Of a stretch of 64,000 bases of DNA, positions 61,012-64,000 are shown in pieces. The notes below the pieces were generated by a model. That model was not told the origin of the DNA. It searched no databases and saw only the letters and a list, made by a program, of their open reading frames with translations. How positions within the stretch are numbered: the stretch's first letter is position 1; each line of letters opens with the position of its first letter. A program made the position numbers and the translations under genes. The DNA is from Moniliophthora roreri (Eukaryota > Basidiomycota > Agaricomycetes > Agaricales > Marasmiaceae). The stretch spans positions 310,001-374,000 of the forward strand of contig LATX02000189.1 of assembly GCA_001466705.2 (NCBI GenBank), written 5' to 3'.

Positions 61012-61498
61012 AAGTGCCATATAACATTTTAGTGTACACAGTACAATATATTCCCTCGCCTCCCCAGCTAATTCAGGGAAAACCTGCATCCCCCCGGCCT
61101 TGGCTAGTGTTTTTATCAGTCAGAACATTAACCAATAAGTCCTCTCTACCATATAGACCCCTCTCTTTGTGTTTTAGAAGGCAGAAAAAAATTGGGTCTT
61201 ATGATCATCCATTTTTGCCCATGATCAGTGACCGAAATCATTTCTGCCCATTTTCTCCCATTTTCTTCCATGATCATTGACCAAAATCATTTTCCCTCAT
61301 TTTCTGCTATGCTCATCCATGATCATCAACCAAAATCATTTTTGTCTATTATTGTACATGATATAGACAAAAATAGATTATCATCCATGCTCATTAACTG
61401 CACAATTTGCTGATGAAAGACAATACACAAAGTTTCTGCTAACAAGTTACAGCTAGTGGTGCAACAGTTGGGCAGATGCCTCTGCAACTCAGGCCTGG

Positions 61499-61504
61499 TA
61501 TAAA
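61499..61504 (+). promoter_or_regulatory. TATA box before the CFEM-like remnant
   Basis: TATAAA within GGTATAAAGG, about 65 bp before the putative ATG at 61,564. The spacing is typical for genes of small secreted fungal proteins. Confidence 0.5.
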
Positions 61505-61563
61505 GGCACAAACTCTTCTGATGCTGGGTCTGCATATTCATCCTTCTCTACAAACCAACACAC

Positions 61564-62347
61564 ATGTTAATACTCTCTTGTTTGCTGTCACATTTGGCAT
61601 GTTCCTCACTGTCTTTGCAAGCAAATGTATTGATGACTGTGCAGACACTGCCCTGACATCCTGCAGGTGAGTTGTTTCAGTCTTTCTCCTTCTGTATCAT
61701 GTCTCATGTCACACAGAAACCAGGAAAATTTTTTCCAATGTCTATGCAGTGATTAGGTGTTCAACAACACTGTTCAGAAATGTTTTTCCAGCAGCAAGTG
61801 TGATGCCAAGAATATAAAGAAAGCCAATGATTTCAACAAGAAGAACTGTGTATCTTTGGCAACAAATTCATCTGTGGTGCTAATCAGCCTTCCTAGATGA
61901 TCAACCAGAGGATTACCCCAGCCAGAACTGTGTCAAAGTTTGCTTCACAAATGGCTTCCAAAGACATGCAAGGACTCATGCATTGCCTTTATTTTATTTT
62001 ATTTTTTCCTTTTTTGTATCTTATTATAATGATACAGGAACAACTGGAACTGTCTTTGCAAATCAAAAAACTATAATAAGGATGTCCAGGGCTGTTTCAA
62101 AAGACATGTATGCACCACCAATGCAGTGAATAAGTGGTTGGGTGAAAAGGACACACACTATGGAAAATGTATGCTCCAAATCATTAGAGATTGGTTGGTG
62201 GTAGTAACTGATGACCCTTCAATTCTAGCCAGTAGAAGCAATGGCAAGAAGAAGCCTAAGGAGGGTTGTGCACTGCATTTGAAGCACCATGCACTCTGGT
62301 GGGTTCCCAAAGGCCATGGTGGAATCACTCAAAAATATTTCATTTGA
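61564..62347 (+). pseudogene. Remnant of a secreted protein gene with two CFEM-like domains
   Basis: A hydrophobic leader (LLFAVTFGMFLTVFA) precedes KCIDDCADTALTSC. After an intron (61,667-61,716) the frame continues RNQENFFQCLCSD, a TAG stop (61,754-61,756), VFNNTVQKCFSSSKCDAKN and KKNC. This cysteine order and the QCLCSD core are CFEM-like (fungal extracellular eight-cysteine domain). A second set follows: QNCVKVC, a decayed stretch, an intron ending GATACAG (62,038), then NNWNCLCKSKNYNKDVQGCF and CTTNAVNK, ending at the stop 62,345-62,347. The ATG at 61,564 is one base out of frame with the leader. CFEM proteins act at the cell surface in haem uptake, adhesion or host contact. The stop and frame break argue for a pseudogene. 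Confidence 0.5.
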
Positions 62348-64000
62348 ACTTTTCAATTTACCTGTATAGCACATATACTTTGCCCTCACCTTTTATACCC
62401 TATTCAGAAACTTGTGTTGGCAGACTGGACACATGATGCTGTCATAGAGACACTGGGCTGGCTATTCCTGCTCACTGTTGTCAGCCAGAGGTCCATAGCT
62501 GACAATTTAATTCTTTTTGACCCATTGTTTCCAAGCTACTGACATACACAACCAGCTGATTCTATCAAGCTGCACTTGAAACTCACCAGAGCATGCATCT
62601 AACCTCAAATATACACACAGCTGACCCACTTCATGTTTCTTTCTCAGCTCCTCTTGAATTCATTACAGTCAGTGAAGAAATTAATTACTACAATCCACAA
62701 TATACAATTACCATATGAACAACTCTTGCAGTCCTTCTGCCAAGTGCAGTAACCTTACAACTTGACCAAATGCTAAGTAAACTGGACTTGGACTTTGAGG
62801 TAAAGGCAGGAAAATCTGTCACAAGCTGCATCAGAATGATGAGGATAGCAAGAACAGCAGAGAAATGAATGAATAAGCAATGGTCCAGCCAGTAGCATGT
62901 CAACAAAAACTTGAAAAAGAAAACAAGTTTGAGGTTGAGCCTGGATTGAGCATTACAGTTCAGTAGATCTGGAATGACTTGGTTGCTTGAGGCTTTGATG
63001 TTCCTTGAAACTACTGTATGGACCTTAAATCTTGCCCTTATAACTCAAAAAATATGACCACTTGGAGGTAGGATAGCCTTGAGGGGGAAAAAACTCACTT
63101 AACACTTAAAACCCTTGCAGGCTTAGCTTGACCACCCAGCAAGGTTCTTGGACAAATTGAGCAATACAAAATGCTAGACTTGAGCTTGCAACACCTTTTG
63201 AGCCAGTACCTTGAGCTGATACTGTCCTGCTGTCAAAGAGATTGGAAGTGACACTGAGAAGTGATTTCCAAACAAACAAACAGTGATTATAGTGGTTGAA
63301 GGCAAACCACTTGTTAAAACTTGACAAAGTTCAGTGAGTTATGTCTCTGGAATTCCACATCATTCCAGTCTGGAAATATTTCTGCCTCTCTCATTTTCAC
63401 AGCACAAGATTGTAAATTATGTGACATGGATAGCATGTCATATTTCTGAAATACCTTGAGTTTTCCTTGAATTCTCCTGGCCAGATAATCTGAGGGCACA
63501 AATTATCAGACCAATTTTGAGGATTTAGAGAAAAATTTGGGAATCATCTGGGCTTGTGATATGACTCATTGCCTCTTGCTTCCTGCCACATCACTGCATC
63601 AACAACTTAGCACACAGCTGGCTACTATCTGCTGCTTCATTGACACTATTCCCCAATCTTTTGCTCTTGAATTGTATTTTTACTTCATCAAGATTCAGAA
63701 GTGTGACCTTCATGCAAGATTCTCCTTCAAGACTTAGGTTTGTATTGTGGTCAGGAGACAATGAGCTGAAGGGGTTGTATTGGATACTATTTATTCTGAG
63801 TGAGTTGTGCATCATCTATGGTCTGCCTACAATGCTAATCTTTATGTATCTCATACAGAATCCTACTTCTCTTGTTATCATTTTGTTGCTTTCATCTGAG
63901 ACACTCCTGCACCTGTGCTTTTGAGCTCTTGTCTGCTGCTTGGATTCATGTGGTACATATGATCCTCATTTCTATGTTTTTCTTATAGCTCACATTCCTT

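Larger units (their letters stand above)
60181..64000. other. CpG-depleted, AT-richer block
   Basis: After 60,180 CG dinucleotides become rare (60,378; 60,424; 60,523; 61,056; 61,093; 61,232 by eye), and I find none from 61,234 to 64,000. The DNA before 59,900 is CG-normal. Apart from the CFEM-like remnant and SINE-like pieces listed separately, a minus-strand open frame near 63,314-63,499 (EIFPDWNDVEFQRHNSLNFV) looks like part of an old element, without a name I can defend. The block runs off the window. Confidence 0.75.

Overview
The window is nuclear DNA of a filamentous basidiomycete, most likely an Agaricomycete. The evidence is the many short (about 50 nt) GT-AG introns plus occasional GC-AG ones, genes closely packed on both strands, and a gene set typical of fungi: ATG29, a Zn2Cys6 regulator, GATA factors, a DSC2/UBAC2-type membrane protein, a TRP/FLC-like protein and CFEM-like remnants. 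Reading frames were joined by eye across introns, so exon borders are predictions.

Layout. 0-18.6 kb is a compact housekeeping block: a gene tail; an IMPACT/YIH1 homologue; a Zn2Cys6 factor divergent from it; ATG29; nuclear poly(A) polymerase; a membrane-anchored beta-helix protein; the RES-complex RNA-binding protein IST3/RBMX2, divergent from eIF3d across 97 bp; a UBAC2/DSC2-like protein; and a GATA factor. 18.6-40.3 kb is gene-poor and rich in simple repeats. It contains only a second, longer GATA factor (28.7-30.4 kb) whose zinc finger and flank closely match the first. 40.3-41.4 kb holds an NTF2-like gene whose frame is best explained by a one-nucleotide exon. 41.4-47.7 kb again shows no convincing gene. 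47.7-58.5 kb has a zinc-knuckle-like basidiomycete protein, a TRP/FLC-like membrane protein, a CNH-like protein, and a RAI1/DXO-family protein that has lost key catalytic residues and has a mitochondrial-type leader. The last two genes diverge, and each has the same 130-bp element upstream (127/130 identical).

From 58.6 kb to the end the DNA is decaying: a frameshifted coiled-coil gene remnant, a transposon-like Cys-rich fragment, tRNA-like SINE sequences with inverted repeats, and a block in which I find no CG dinucleotide at all between about 61,234 and 64,000. Inside that block lie the remains of a gene for a secreted protein with two CFEM-like domains. This suggests old, methylated and mutated repeat DNA next to gene-dense DNA.

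The genes do not form one pathway. Several concern mRNA (poly(A) polymerase, IST3/RBMX2, eIF3d, RAI1/DXO-like) and nutrient or stress signalling (IMPACT/YIH1, ATG29, GATA factors), but I see no cluster logic beyond shared divergent promoters.
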